Positions 1 to 5,330 of a DNA stretch of 8,721 bases are shown piece by piece. This DNA comes from an uncultured Collinsella sp. (GTDB taxonomy: Bacteria > Actinomycetota > Coriobacteriia > Coriobacteriales > Coriobacteriaceae): assembly GCA_900551195.1 (NCBI GenBank), contig URVD01000066.1, positions 1 through 8,721 of the forward strand. Reading direction: 5' to 3'. The position numbers were made by a program, and so were the translations under genes. Position 1 is the stretch's first letter, and every line of letters begins with the position of its first letter. A model generated the notes under the pieces. The model worked only from the letters and a program-made list of their open reading frames with translations, searched no databases and was not told where the DNA came from.

Positions 1-1
1 C

Positions 2-193
2 TTTGTGGGCGACACGCTTTTCCCGGGCAGCCACGGTCGTACCGATCTTTCTGGCGGTGACGAGGCGGCGATTATGCGCTCGCTCTCCAAACTTGCCAAG
101 ACGCTTCCGCCCGATACCGTTTGCTTGACGGGCCATGGCGATTCGACCACGATGGCGCGCGAACTTATGCAGAATCCGTTTATGCAGATGTAG
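2..193 (+). CDS. Metallo-beta-lactamase-fold hydrolase, C-terminal fragment (5' end outside window)
   Basis: This is the last 63 codons of a gene that begins upstream of the window, reading in frame from base 2 to a TAG stop at 191-193. The fragment carries the C-terminal signature of glyoxalase-II-like metallo-beta-lactamase proteins. GDTLFPGSHGRTDL supplies the bridging metal-ligand Asp, and the Gly-Ser-x-Gly-Arg-x-Asp stretch is typical of the family. A later TGHGDST stretch supplies the last metal-ligand His, followed by an E-x4-NPF ending. Members hydrolyse thioesters such as S-lactoylglutathione or related substrates with a di-metal centre in the cytoplasm. The true substrate cannot be told from this fragment. 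No clear terminator follows it; a weak GTCTT-type hairpin near 204-222 lacks a T-run. Family assignment is confident, specific function is not. Confidence 0.85.
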   Translation, partial: FVGDTLFPGSHGRTDLSGGDEAAIMRSLSKLAKTLPPDTVCLTGHGDSTTMARELMQNPFMQM

Positions 194-310
194 GCTCGAA
201 GCCGTCTTTCGAATCACGAAGACCGCTCAATCGTCAAGCTATTTTCCCCAGTGGGTCGATTCTGTGGGGCAAACGGTCAAAATTTGTCCAATCGGATGGT
301 ATTCGTGAAC

Positions 311-347
311 AAACGAACGTTTATGCTCGGGTATGTCGTGGTAAAAT
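311..347 (+). promoter_or_regulatory. Possible fba promoter with an overlapping palindrome
   Basis: TAAAAT at 342-347 is a fair -10 box, 40 bases before the fba start codon. Seventeen bases upstream lies GTTTAT (319-324), a poor -35. The -35 region overlaps an inverted repeat, AAACG-AA-CGTTT (311-322), with a CG-flanked shape seen in several repressor operators. The promoter and its regulation are inference from sequence resemblance only. Confidence 0.3.
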
Positions 348-387
348 CTCAGGCGTTATCGGAGCAACCTTACAGGAGGTTTCTTTT

Positions 388-1254
388 ATGCTCGTCAACG
401 CAGCAGACATGCTCAAGAAGGCCGAGGCCGGCAAGTACGCTCTCGGTGCCTTCAACACCAACAACCTCGAGTGGACCCTGGCTATTCTCCAGGCCGCCGA
501 GGAGGCCAAGTCTCCGCTGATCCTTCAGTGCACCGCTGGTGCCGCTAAGTGGATGGGCGGTTTCAAGGTCTGCGCCGACATGGTCAAGGCTGCCGTCGAG
601 GCCACGGGCGTTACCGTTCCCGTCGCCCTTCACCTCGATCACGGTTCTTACGAGGACTGCTTCAAGTGCATCGAGGCCGGCTTCACGTCCATCATGTATG
701 ACGGCTCTCACGAGGAGACCTTCCAGCTTAACCTCGACCGCACCAAGGAGCTCGTTGAGCTTGCCCACTCCAAGGGCATGTCCATCGAGGCCGAGGTCGG
801 CGGCATCGGCGGCACCGAGGACGGCGTGACCTCCAGCGGCGAGCTCGCTGATCCTGCTGAGTGCAAGCAGATTGCTGACCTGGGCGTCGACTTCCTCGCC
901 TGCGGTATCGGCAACATCCACGGCGTGTACCCTGCCGACTGGGCTGGCCTTTCCTTCGAGCGCCTGGGTGAGATTAAGGCTCAGACCGGCGACCTGCCCC
1001 TCGTCCTGCACGGTGGCACCGGCATCCCCGAGGATCAGATCAAGAAGGCCATCTCCCTGGGTATCTCCAAGATCAACGTCAACACCGATCTGCAGCTCGT
1101 CTTCGCCAAGGGCGTTCGCGAGTATATCGAGGCTGGCAAGGATCAGCAGGGCAAGGGCTTTGACCCCCGCAAGCTCCTCAAGCCTGGTCGCGAGAACATC
1201 GTTGCCCGCACCAAGGAGCTCATGGAGGAGTTTGGCTCCGTCAACAAGGCGTAA
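388..1254 (+). CDS. fba: Class II fructose-1,6-bisphosphate aldolase
   Basis: The 288-residue product is a zinc-dependent aldolase of the class II FBP/tagatose-bisphosphate family. It cleaves fructose 1,6-bisphosphate to dihydroxyacetone phosphate and glyceraldehyde 3-phosphate in cytoplasmic glycolysis, and works in reverse in gluconeogenesis. Visible motifs are HLDHG at residues 82-86 (catalytic Asp84 and zinc His85), EAEVGGIGG from residue 134, GNIHGVY at 175-181 (zinc His178), LHGGTG at 207-212 (zinc His208) and the phosphate-binding INVNTD at 229-234. Length is normal for the family. The ATG at 388 was chosen because AGGAGGT lies at 374-380 with a 7-base spacer. The reading frame is open back to 121, but those extra 89 residues have no family resemblance and run over the preceding gene. 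It appears monocistronic, since a large hairpin follows it. A tagatose- or ketose-bisphosphate preference cannot be excluded, but glycolytic aldolase is the likeliest role. Confidence 0.93.
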   Translation: MLVNAADMLKKAEAGKYALGAFNTNNLEWTLAILQAAEEAKSPLILQCTAGAAKWMGGFKVCADMVKAAVEATGVTVPVALHLDHGSYEDCFKCIEAGFTSIMYDGSHEETFQLNLDRTKELVELAHSKGMSIEAEVGGIGGTEDGVTSSGELADPAECKQIADLGVDFLACGIGNIHGVYPADWAGLSFERLGEIKAQTGDLPLVLHGGTGIPEDQIKKAISLGISKINVNTDLQLVFAKGVREYIEAGKDQQGKGFDPRKLLKPGRENIVARTKELMEEFGSVNKA

Positions 1255-1274
1255 GCGTCGCTAAACTTCCCGCC

Positions 1275-1366
1275 GGAAGCCCCGTCCCCCTACACTGTTT
1301 CCTTTGCGCTCACCTGGCTTTGCCAGAAGTCGCGCCAAGGAAGCAGTTCCGGGGGACGGGGCTTCC
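1275..1366 (+). terminator. 92-nt nested palindrome after fba (terminator or palindromic repeat)
   Basis: The outer arms, 1275-1290 and 1351-1366, are a perfect 16-base inverted repeat starting GGAAGCCCCG. After a symmetric 3-by-3 internal loop, 1294-1309 pairs with 1332-1347 at 14 of 16 positions. The tip holds CTGGC-TTT-GCCAG (1314-1326). Together these form one long, nearly continuous hairpin. The bases after it (TTCGTTT, 1367-1373) are only modestly T-rich, so a rho-independent terminator for fba is plausible but not textbook. It fills the gap between fba and the next promoter. A dispersed palindromic element is the alternative. Confidence 0.6.
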
Positions 1367-1441
1367 TTCGTTTAACGCCGCAGGGTTACGAGGCTGAATT
1401 ATTTATTTGACTACCGTTCAGCGGTGTTGATGGCTCCCTTG

Positions 1442-1470
1442 TTGGGGCTTTCTTTTTATCTCGCTACAAT
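1442..1470 (+). promoter_or_regulatory. Probable promoter of the transglutaminase-like gene
   Basis: TACAAT at 1465-1470 is a 5-of-6 match to the -10 consensus. A partial -35, TTGGGG (1442-1447), lies exactly 17 bases upstream. Transcription would start near 1477, about 28 bases before the ATG at 1505. This supports that ATG over the in-frame GTG at 1424, which would lie upstream of the promoter. Confidence 0.5.
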
Positions 1471-1504
1471 GTGCTTCAAGGGTTCTAATGACTTGGAGTT
1501 TGGT

Positions 1505-2938
1505 ATGGCTGTTATTAATGTGCTGCCTTCGGATGGGAAGGTTATTGACGAGGGGCCTGTTGGTTGCTCTGTTGATGTTTGCTGTGATGACTTTCGTCAT
1601 CTCGATGTTGGACTGCCGCCCGAGATTCTTCGTCTTAAGGATGCCGGGTATTTGACGCAGGCTGTTGCTGCCTGCGATCGCCTTTTGGAGCAGAACCCTG
1701 AGCCTTCGCTTGCTGCCTGCGTTCGTGCCGAGCGGTATCGCATGCTTGAGACGCCGCTTCATTTTTCGGTGTCGCGCGATCGGGCTATTGCGATGATTCG
1801 CGAGGAGTGGCCTGAGTTTACCGAGGAGCAGTTTGACGATCTGATTGACCGTAAGCGTATTGACTGGCGCTTTATCGATGGCGAGCTGTTCGTTCTCGAC
1901 AACTTCCTCGATTCGCTTCGCGTATATCCCAAAGAGGTCCCCGGCATGCGTCCCGATCCTACGGACGGAATTGCACTGCGCAACGAGATGCTCAAGGAGA
2001 TGGAGTCACAAAACGGATTGACTCGCGTTATTACGCTTAAGGCGTCCTTGTCTGTCCCCGGCGCTCTAGAGGGGGAGACCGTTCGCGCTTGGCTTCCCGT
2101 AGCCGCCACCTGCCGCCAACAGTCTCAGGTCGAGATTCTCGACATGACGCCGGAGGGTGCTGTTGCTCCCGCGAACGCTTCGGCGCGTACCGCCTCGTGG
2201 TCTTCTTCGAGTGAGCGCTCATTCTCGGTGACTTATCGTTATCACATCGATGCTGCTTATTGTGATGTCTACGGTGGCGCACTTCCGGTTCATCCGCGTA
2301 TGGACGCGCCTCTGCCCGAGGATATTTCCGAGGATCGTCCGCACATTGCATTCACGCCGTATCTGCAGCAGCTGACGGCCGGTGTTGTTGACGGACTCGA
2401 GGATCCGCTCGATCGCGCCCGTGCTATCTATGATTACCTGACACAGCATATCGACTATCGCTATCAGCCGCCGTACTTGCTTTTGGGATCTATTGCCGAT
2501 GACTGCGCGCATTCGCTCCGCGGCGATTGCGGCGTTATGGCGCTCACGTTTATCACCATGTGCCGTATCGCGGGCGTGCCTGCCCGTTGGCAGAGCGGCC
2601 TCTACGTTGCGCCCGATTCGGTGGGGTCGCACGACTGGGCAGAGTTCTATACGCCGCAGACCGGTTGGCTCAACGCCGACGTGTCATTTGGATCTTCTGC
2701 TCGCAGGATGGGGGAGGAGTGGCGCCGCCGTCACTACTTTGGCAATCTCGACCCGTGGCGTATGGTGGCCAACAATCGATTCCAGGCAGAGTTTGAGCCC
2801 TCTTTCGACGGCATGCGCGAGGACCCTTACGATAACCAGATGGGTGAGGCTTCGGTCGACGGTCGCGGATGCCGTCAGCGCGAGATGCTACGCACGGTCG
2901 AACTCATCGAAATGCTCGAAGTTCCATTTTCGGACTAA
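1505..2938 (+). CDS. Transglutaminase-like (papain-fold) protein of unknown substrate
   Basis: The 477-residue protein ends in a transglutaminase core. Cys342 sits in RGDCGVMALTF, His376 in SHDWAEFY and Asp392 in GWLNADVSFG, the order and spacing of an intact catalytic triad. Residues about 173-250 look like a beta-rich domain of the kind that precedes this core in bacterial homologues (an RAWLP stretch and a later SVTYRYHIDA strand). Residues about 35-150 are mainly helical and acidic, possibly repeat-like, with no family I can name. A cysteine cluster lies at residues 21, 26 and 27. No signal peptide or membrane segment is visible, so a cytoplasmic location is inferred. The fold can act as protease, cross-linker or amidase; the reaction here is unknown. 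The start at ATG 1505 has GGAG at 1495-1498 with a 6-base spacer and a promoter just upstream. A GTG at 1424 would add 27 residues but has no ribosome binding site. Codons at the 5' end are unusually T-ending compared with fba. Confidence 0.8.
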   Translation: MAVINVLPSDGKVIDEGPVGCSVDVCCDDFRHLDVGLPPEILRLKDAGYLTQAVAACDRLLEQNPEPSLAACVRAERYRMLETPLHFSVSRDRAIAMIREEWPEFTEEQFDDLIDRKRIDWRFIDGELFVLDNFLDSLRVYPKEVPGMRPDPTDGIALRNEMLKEMESQNGLTRVITLKASLSVPGALEGETVRAWLPVAATCRQQSQVEILDMTPEGAVAPANASARTASWSSSSERSFSVTYRYHIDAAYCDVYGGALPVHPRMDAPLPEDISEDRPHIAFTPYLQQLTAGVVDGLEDPLDRARAIYDYLTQHIDYRYQPPYLLLGSIADDCAHSLRGDCGVMALTFITMCRIAGVPARWQSGLYVAPDSVGSHDWAEFYTPQTGWLNADVSFGSSARRMGEEWRRRHYFGNLDPWRMVANNRFQAEFEPSFDGMREDPYDNQMGEASVDGRGCRQREMLRTVELIEMLEVPFSD

Positions 2939-2977
2939 TCGGTAGAAAGCTGTGATAAACTAACTCACGCATTACGT

Positions 2978-3064
2978 GCCCGAGTGGCGGAATTGGCAGA
3001 CGCAGTGGACTCAAAATCCACCGTTGGCAACAACGTGCGAGTTCGAGTCTCGCCTCGGGCACCA
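2978..3064 (+). tRNA. tRNA-Leu (anticodon CAA), CCA encoded
   Basis: Acceptor arm GCCCGAG (2978-2984) pairs with CTCGGGC (3054-3060), followed by discriminator A and an encoded CCA (3062-3064). The anticodon stem GTGGA/TCCAC encloses the loop CTCAAAA, giving anticodon CAA at 3012-3014, which reads UUG leucine codons. A long variable arm (CGTTG-GCAA-CAACG) marks it as a class II tRNA, as expected for leucine. The T arm is GCGAG-TTCGAGT-CTCGC. A weak -10-like TAAACT at 2956-2961 may be its own promoter. It starts 39 bases after the transglutaminase-like gene. Confidence 0.97.
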
Positions 3065-3083
3065 TACATGCAAGCGAGCGTTC

Positions 3084-3105
3084 AAGGGGGTCAAGGCCTC
3101 TTTTT
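3084..3105 (+). terminator. Weak intrinsic terminator after tRNA-Leu
   Basis: AAGGGG (3084-3089) can pair with CCTCTT (3097-3102), including one G-T wobble, around a 7-base loop. The stem runs into a five-T tract (3101-3105). The stem is short, so efficiency is doubtful, but the position 20 bases beyond the tRNA fits. Confidence 0.4.
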
Positions 3106-3135
3106 CGTGTACGTAATGTGATAACGCGCTGTACG

Positions 3136-3144
3136 TGTTATTAT
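3136..3144 (+). promoter_or_regulatory. Possible extended -10 promoter of the infC operon
   Basis: TGT followed by TATTAT (3139-3144) matches an extended -10 element, 5 of 6 in the hexamer. No convincing -35 box lies 16-18 bases upstream. Transcription would begin near 3151, giving a leader of roughly 175 bases before infC. The assignment is inference. Confidence 0.4.
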
Positions 3145-3150
3145 TCGCAA

Positions 3151-3326
3151 GGCGTTGTTCCCGCAATGCCCTAAAGAGGAACCTGAGGGTTCCCACCTTT
3201 TGGCGCCAATGAGCAGCTGACTGGTCATACAACTTAGATTCCCTTCCTCAAATCGAGGATGTCTATGTGTACGACCTGGTTGCTGAGAAGCGCCGGGTTA
3301 TTTTTTTATGAATGGAGGTAGGGAAA
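3151..3326 (+). promoter_or_regulatory. Structured infC-rpmI-rplT leader RNA, candidate L20/IF3 autoregulatory attenuator
   Basis: This region upstream of infC has no gene but holds ordered hairpins. GGCGTTG (3151-3157) pairs with CAATGCC (3164-3170). GGAACC-TGAG-GGTTCC (3178-3193) is flanked by AAAG/CTTT. TCCTC (3245-3249) pairs with GAGGA (3255-3259). An intrinsic terminator follows at 3273-3307. An alternative long-range helix can be drawn that would break the terminator: GGCGC (3202-3206) with GCGCC (3290-3294), AGCA (3212-3215) with TGCT (3281-3284), and GGTC (3223-3226) with GACC (3273-3276). In Firmicutes, L20 represses this operon by promoting early termination in the leader. That the same happens here is inference, and I cannot say whether this belongs to a known leader family. 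Confidence 0.6.
3273..3307 (+). terminator. Leader terminator (attenuator) immediately upstream of infC
   Basis: GACCTGGT (3273-3280) pairs with GCCGGGTT (3292-3299), including G-T wobbles. GCT (3282-3284) then pairs with AGC (3289-3291) around a GAGA tetraloop, with T3281 bulged. The stem is followed by A and seven T (3301-3307), a convincing intrinsic terminator shape. It ends 19 bases before the proposed infC start codon, so it must be read through for the operon to be expressed. Confidence 0.7.
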
Positions 3327-3881
3327 ATAGCTAAGTCTGATGACACCCGCATCAACGACGAGATTACTGCATCTTCGTGCCGTTTGATTGGCGTCGATGG
3401 CTCTCAGCTCGGCCTGTTCGCCATCCGCGATGCCCAGCGCGTCGCCGACGATCAGGGTCTCGACCTGGTCGAGATCGCTCCCAACGCGGAGCCGCCGGTC
3501 TGCAAGGTCATGGACTACGGTAAGTTCAAGTACCAGCAGGCCATGAAGGCCAAGGCTGCTCGTAAGAACCAGTCCAAGGTCGAGGTCAAGGAAATGAAGT
3601 TCCGACCCAAGATCGACGTTGGCGACTACGAGACCAAGAAGGGCCACGTTCTGCGTTTCCTCAAGAAGGGCGCACGCGTTAAGATCACCATCATGTTCCG
3701 CGGCCGTGAGATGGCTCACCCGGAGCAGGGCCTTAACGTTCTCGAGCGTCTCGCCGAGGATCTCAAGCCTTACGCTACGGTCGAGTCCAAGCCTAAGATG
3801 GAAGGCCGTAACATGCTTATGCTGCTCGCCCCGATTAAGGGCGCCTTCGATGAGGATAAAGCGGCAAGCGATACCAAGTAA
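3327..3881 (+). CDS. infC: Translation initiation factor IF-3, apparent AUA start
   Basis: IF-3 binds the 30S subunit, prevents 70S association and proofreads the start codon and initiator tRNA. The 185-residue product has the N domain (RINDEI from residue 8, LVEIAPNAEPPVCKVMDYGK at about 51-70), a Lys-rich linker, and the C domain with VKEMKFRPKIDVGDY and the hallmark FRGREMAH. Start choice is notable. An in-frame ATG at 3312 has no ribosome binding site and is directly preceded by the terminator T-tract. A strong GGAGGT (3314-3319) overlaps that ATG and instead points to ATA at 3327-3329, with a 7-base spacer. Initiation there gives an N-terminus of MAKSDDTRIN, normal for the family. Non-AUG starts (AUU, AUC, AUA) are known for infC and let IF-3 limit its own synthesis. 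Reading from 3312 would give 189 residues. First gene of infC-rpmI-rplT; rpmI follows after 32 bases. Confidence 0.93.
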   Translation: MAKSDDTRINDEITASSCRLIGVDGSQLGLFAIRDAQRVADDQGLDLVEIAPNAEPPVCKVMDYGKFKYQQAMKAKAARKNQSKVEVKEMKFRPKIDVGDYETKKGHVLRFLKKGARVKITIMFRGREMAHPEQGLNVLERLAEDLKPYATVESKPKMEGRNMLMLLAPIKGAFDEDKAASDTK

Positions 3882-3913
3882 CTAGTGTTCTGTAACCGAT
3901 TAAGGAGTATTTC

Positions 3914-4105
3914 ATGCCTAAGATGAAGTCCCACAGCGGCACCAAGAAGCGTTTCCGCAAGACTGGTACCGGCAAGCTTATGCGCGCCAAGGCTTTCAAG
4001 AGCCACATCCTGAGCAAGAAGTCCACCAAGCGTAAGCGTGGCTTCCGTCAGGAGACCGAGATCGCCGCTGCCGACCGCAAGGTCATCAAGTCGCGTCTCG
4101 CCTAA
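3914..4105 (+). CDS. rpmI: 50S ribosomal protein L35
   Basis: The 63-residue, strongly basic protein begins [20 protein letters not shown], the standard L35 N-terminus. It continues with the Lys/Arg-rich core (KRAKAF-like and SKKSTKRKR stretches) that binds 23S rRNA in the large subunit. Length is typical (about 64-66). The ATG is preceded by AAGGAG at 3902-3907 with a 6-base spacer. It is the middle gene of the infC-rpmI-rplT operon, 32 bases after infC and 46 bases before rplT, with no promoter or terminator seen in either gap. In the best-studied operons its translation is coupled to, or co-repressed with, rplT by L20; nothing in this sequence decides that here. Confidence 0.97.
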   Translation: MPKMKSHSGTKKRFRKTGTGKLMRAKAFKSHILSKKSTKRKRGFRQETEIAAADRKVIKSRLA

Positions 4106-4151
4106 GTTCGCGTTCCCGTTTTTCGTTTTACCGTCTAGGAGTTGATAGAAC

Positions 4152-4511
4152 ATGGCACGTATTAAGCGCGCTGTTGCCGCCAAGAAGAAGCGCCGTACCG
4201 TTATGCACCGTGCGAAGGGTTACTACGGTGCCGCTTCGCGTACTTACAAGCATGCTAAAGAGCAGGTCCAGCACTCTCTGCAGTATCAGTATCGTGATCG
4301 CCGCAACAAGAAGCGCGAGATCCGTTCTCTCTGGATCACTCGTATTAACGCTGCTGCTCGTCTGAACGACATCTCTTACTCTCAGTTCATGCACGGCCTG
4401 AAGGTTGCCGGCATCGAGCTCGACCGCAAGGTCCTGGCTCAGATGGCTTACGAGGACATCGAGTCCTTCAACGAGCTGGCCACCATCGCCAAGAAGGCTC
4501 TCGAGGCCTAA
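4152..4511 (+). CDS. rplT: 50S ribosomal protein L20
   Basis: The 119-residue protein starts MARIKRAVAAKKKRRTVMHR and carries the family hallmarks AKGYYGAASRTYKHA, YRDRRNKKREIRSLWI and RLNDISYSQFMHGL. L20 is an early-assembly 23S rRNA-binding protein of the 50S subunit, with a long basic N-terminal helix and a globular C-terminal RNA-binding domain. In several bacteria the C-terminal domain also binds its own operon mRNA as repressor, which makes it the likely effector for the leader upstream of infC (inference). Length is normal. A Shine-Dalgarno sequence, TAGGAG, lies at 4136-4141, 10 bases before the ATG. It is the last gene of the operon, and a strong intrinsic terminator follows 21 bases after the stop. 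Confidence 0.97.
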   Translation: MARIKRAVAAKKKRRTVMHRAKGYYGAASRTYKHAKEQVQHSLQYQYRDRRNKKREIRSLWITRINAAARLNDISYSQFMHGLKVAGIELDRKVLAQMAYEDIESFNELATIAKKALEA

Positions 4512-4532
4512 TAGATTCTCTTGAATCGCTAG

Positions 4533-4571
4533 GGGAGTGTCGCGTTGTGCGCGGCGCTCCCTCTTTTTATT
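4533..4571 (+). terminator. Intrinsic terminator of the infC-rpmI-rplT operon
   Basis: GGGAGTGTCGCG (4533-4544) pairs over 12 positions, two of them T-G wobbles, with CGCGGCGCTCCC (4550-4561) around a TTGTG loop. A T-rich tract follows at 4562-4571. Position, stem and tract make this a strong rho-independent terminator. Confidence 0.9.
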
Positions 4572-4591
4572 AAAGGCTTTAGCCTGTGCGG

Positions 4592-4606
4592 GGCGCGCAG
4601 CGCGCC
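4592..4606. repeat. GC-rich palindrome at the left edge of the IS
   Basis: GGCGCGC-A-GCGCGCC is a perfect 7-base inverted repeat with a one-base centre. It lies 10 bases before the left-end hairpin of the IS200-type element. Another small hairpin, AGGCT-TT-AGCCT, lies just outside at 4574-4585. Whether either belongs to the element or to the host flank cannot be told without an empty-site comparison. Confidence 0.5.
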
Positions 4607-4616
4607 GCATCAGAAA

Positions 4617-4635
4617 CCACCCGCTATGCGGGTGG
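4617..4635. repeat. Left-end hairpin of the IS200-type element
   Basis: A perfect 8-base stem, CCACCCGC/GCGGGTGG, encloses a TAT loop. In this family TnpA binds such a hairpin on single-stranded DNA to position the left cleavage site. Its stem resembles the right-end hairpin, supporting the pairing of the two ends. Confidence 0.75.
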
Positions 4636-4655
4636 GGACAACCGGCTTTACAAAG

Positions 4656-4717
4656 CCGCCCCCTCGCCGGACACTTGCGATTGTTCAGGCCGCAAGGAAT
4701 CCGAGTCGAGAGGGCGG
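4656..4717 (+). promoter_or_regulatory. Predicted tnpA mRNA stem that hides the ribosome binding site
   Basis: In the tnpA 5' UTR, 4656-4666 (starting CCGCCCCC) can pair with 4707-4717 at 10 of 11 positions. The right arm contains GAGAGGGCGG, the purine-rich tract just upstream of the ATG at 4727. The helix continues inward with CGGA (4668-4671)/TCCG (4700-4703) and CTTGCG (4674-4679)/CGCAAG (4691-4696). An upstream hairpin, CGGCTTT/AAAGCCG (4643-4658), competes for three bases. Enteric IS200 is known to sequester its tnpA ribosome binding site in a 5' UTR stem-loop. Equivalent function here is inference from position and pairing. Confidence 0.6.
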
Positions 4718-4726
4718 TGGTGGCGT

Positions 4727-5197
4727 ATGGCCCAGAAGGCCTACAGCCTGTCGCACACGAAGTGGATGTGCAAGTACCACGTCGTGTTCACGCCGAAGTA
4801 TAGGCGCAAAGTCATCTACAACCAAATAAGGTCCGACCTTGGGGAGATCTTCAGGAAGCTCTGCCAGTACAAGGGGATAGAGATCATCGAGGGGCACCTG
4901 ATGCCCGACCACGTCCACATGCTGCTGGCGATACCGCCGAAGTACAGCGTGTCGAGCGTGATGGGCTACCTGAAGGGGAAGAGCTCGCTGATGGTATTCG
5001 ACAGGCACGCGAACATGAAGTACAAGTTCGGCAACAGGAAGTTCTGGGCCGAGGGCTACTACGTTTCCACCGTCGGCCTGAACGAGGCGACGATCGCGAA
5101 GTACATCCGGGAGCAGGAGAAGGCCGACATCGCGCTCGACCGGCTGAGCGTCAAGGAGTACGAGGACCCCTTCGATAGGGGGCCGGGGCGCAAATAG
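4727..5197 (+). CDS. tnpA: IS200-type Y1 (HUH) transposase TnpA
   Basis: The 156-residue protein is a complete single-domain HUH endonuclease of the IS200/IS605 family. It cuts and rejoins single-stranded DNA through a 5'-phosphotyrosine intermediate and acts as a dimer. Visible marks are KYHVVFTPKYRR near the N-terminus, the metal-binding H62-V-H64 in MPDHVHMLL, the FWAEGYY motif (106-112) and the catalytic Tyr126 in AKYIREQE, with Gln130 in the usual place. Length matches the family (about 150). ATG 4727 was chosen because family homology begins here; the frame is open to 4586, but that extension covers the IS end and UTR. The Shine-Dalgarno sequence is only moderate and is predicted to be sequestered in an RNA stem. 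Codon use differs from neighbours: six arginines are AGG and two isoleucines ATA, whereas infC and fba use CGN arginine codons. This fits acquisition by transfer. No frameshift or stop is seen, so it may be active. Confidence 0.95.
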   Translation: MAQKAYSLSHTKWMCKYHVVFTPKYRRKVIYNQIRSDLGEIFRKLCQYKGIEIIEGHLMPDHVHMLLAIPPKYSVSSVMGYLKGKSSLMVFDRHANMKYKFGNRKFWAEGYYVSTVGLNEATIAKYIREQEKADIALDRLSVKEYEDPFDRGPGRK

Positions 5198-5307
5198 CGC
5201 CGGTTTGACCGGCCCGTCACGGGTCAACCTGCAGTGCGGCCCGAACCCCGTGAGGGCCGGCGCCTTTAGACGCGTGCCGGAAATCCAAGGGTTATACCCT
5301 AAGAGCA
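5197..5307 (+). other. Structured non-coding 3' tail of the IS
   Basis: About 110 bases between the tnpA stop and the right-end hairpin contain no gene but several inverted repeats: GCGCCGG (5197-5203)/CCGGCGC (5257-5263), TTGACC (5205-5210)/GGTCAA (5222-5227), and GGCCC (5238-5242)/GGGCC (5254-5258). Some of these are mutually exclusive. It may be a folded 3' UTR or part of the end recognised during transposition. No function is established. Confidence 0.4.
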
Positions 5308-5330
5308 AACCACCCCTTTTAGGGGTGGTT
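5308..5330. repeat. Right-end hairpin of the IS, also terminator-like
   Basis: A perfect 10-base stem, AACCACCCCT/AGGGGTGGTT, with a TTT loop is followed by TTGATTT. It resembles the left-end hairpin and is the expected subterminal hairpin of an IS200-type right end. The stem and following T-rich bases could also end tnpA transcription. Confidence 0.75.

Noticed and set aside
121..387. N-terminal extension of fba back to 121
   Set aside because: It overlaps the upstream hydrolase gene, has no homology to aldolases and ignores the strong AGGAGGT before 388.
370..1011. Long minus-strand open frame opposite fba (213 codons)
   Set aside because: It is a mirror of the strongly biased codons of fba; its translation is low-complexity Leu/Ala/Gly/Val with no family features and no ribosome binding site.
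1424..1504. GTG start 27 codons upstream in the transglutaminase-like gene
   Set aside because: No ribosome binding site is present and the probable promoter lies inside this stretch; the ATG at 1505 has GGAG at good spacing.
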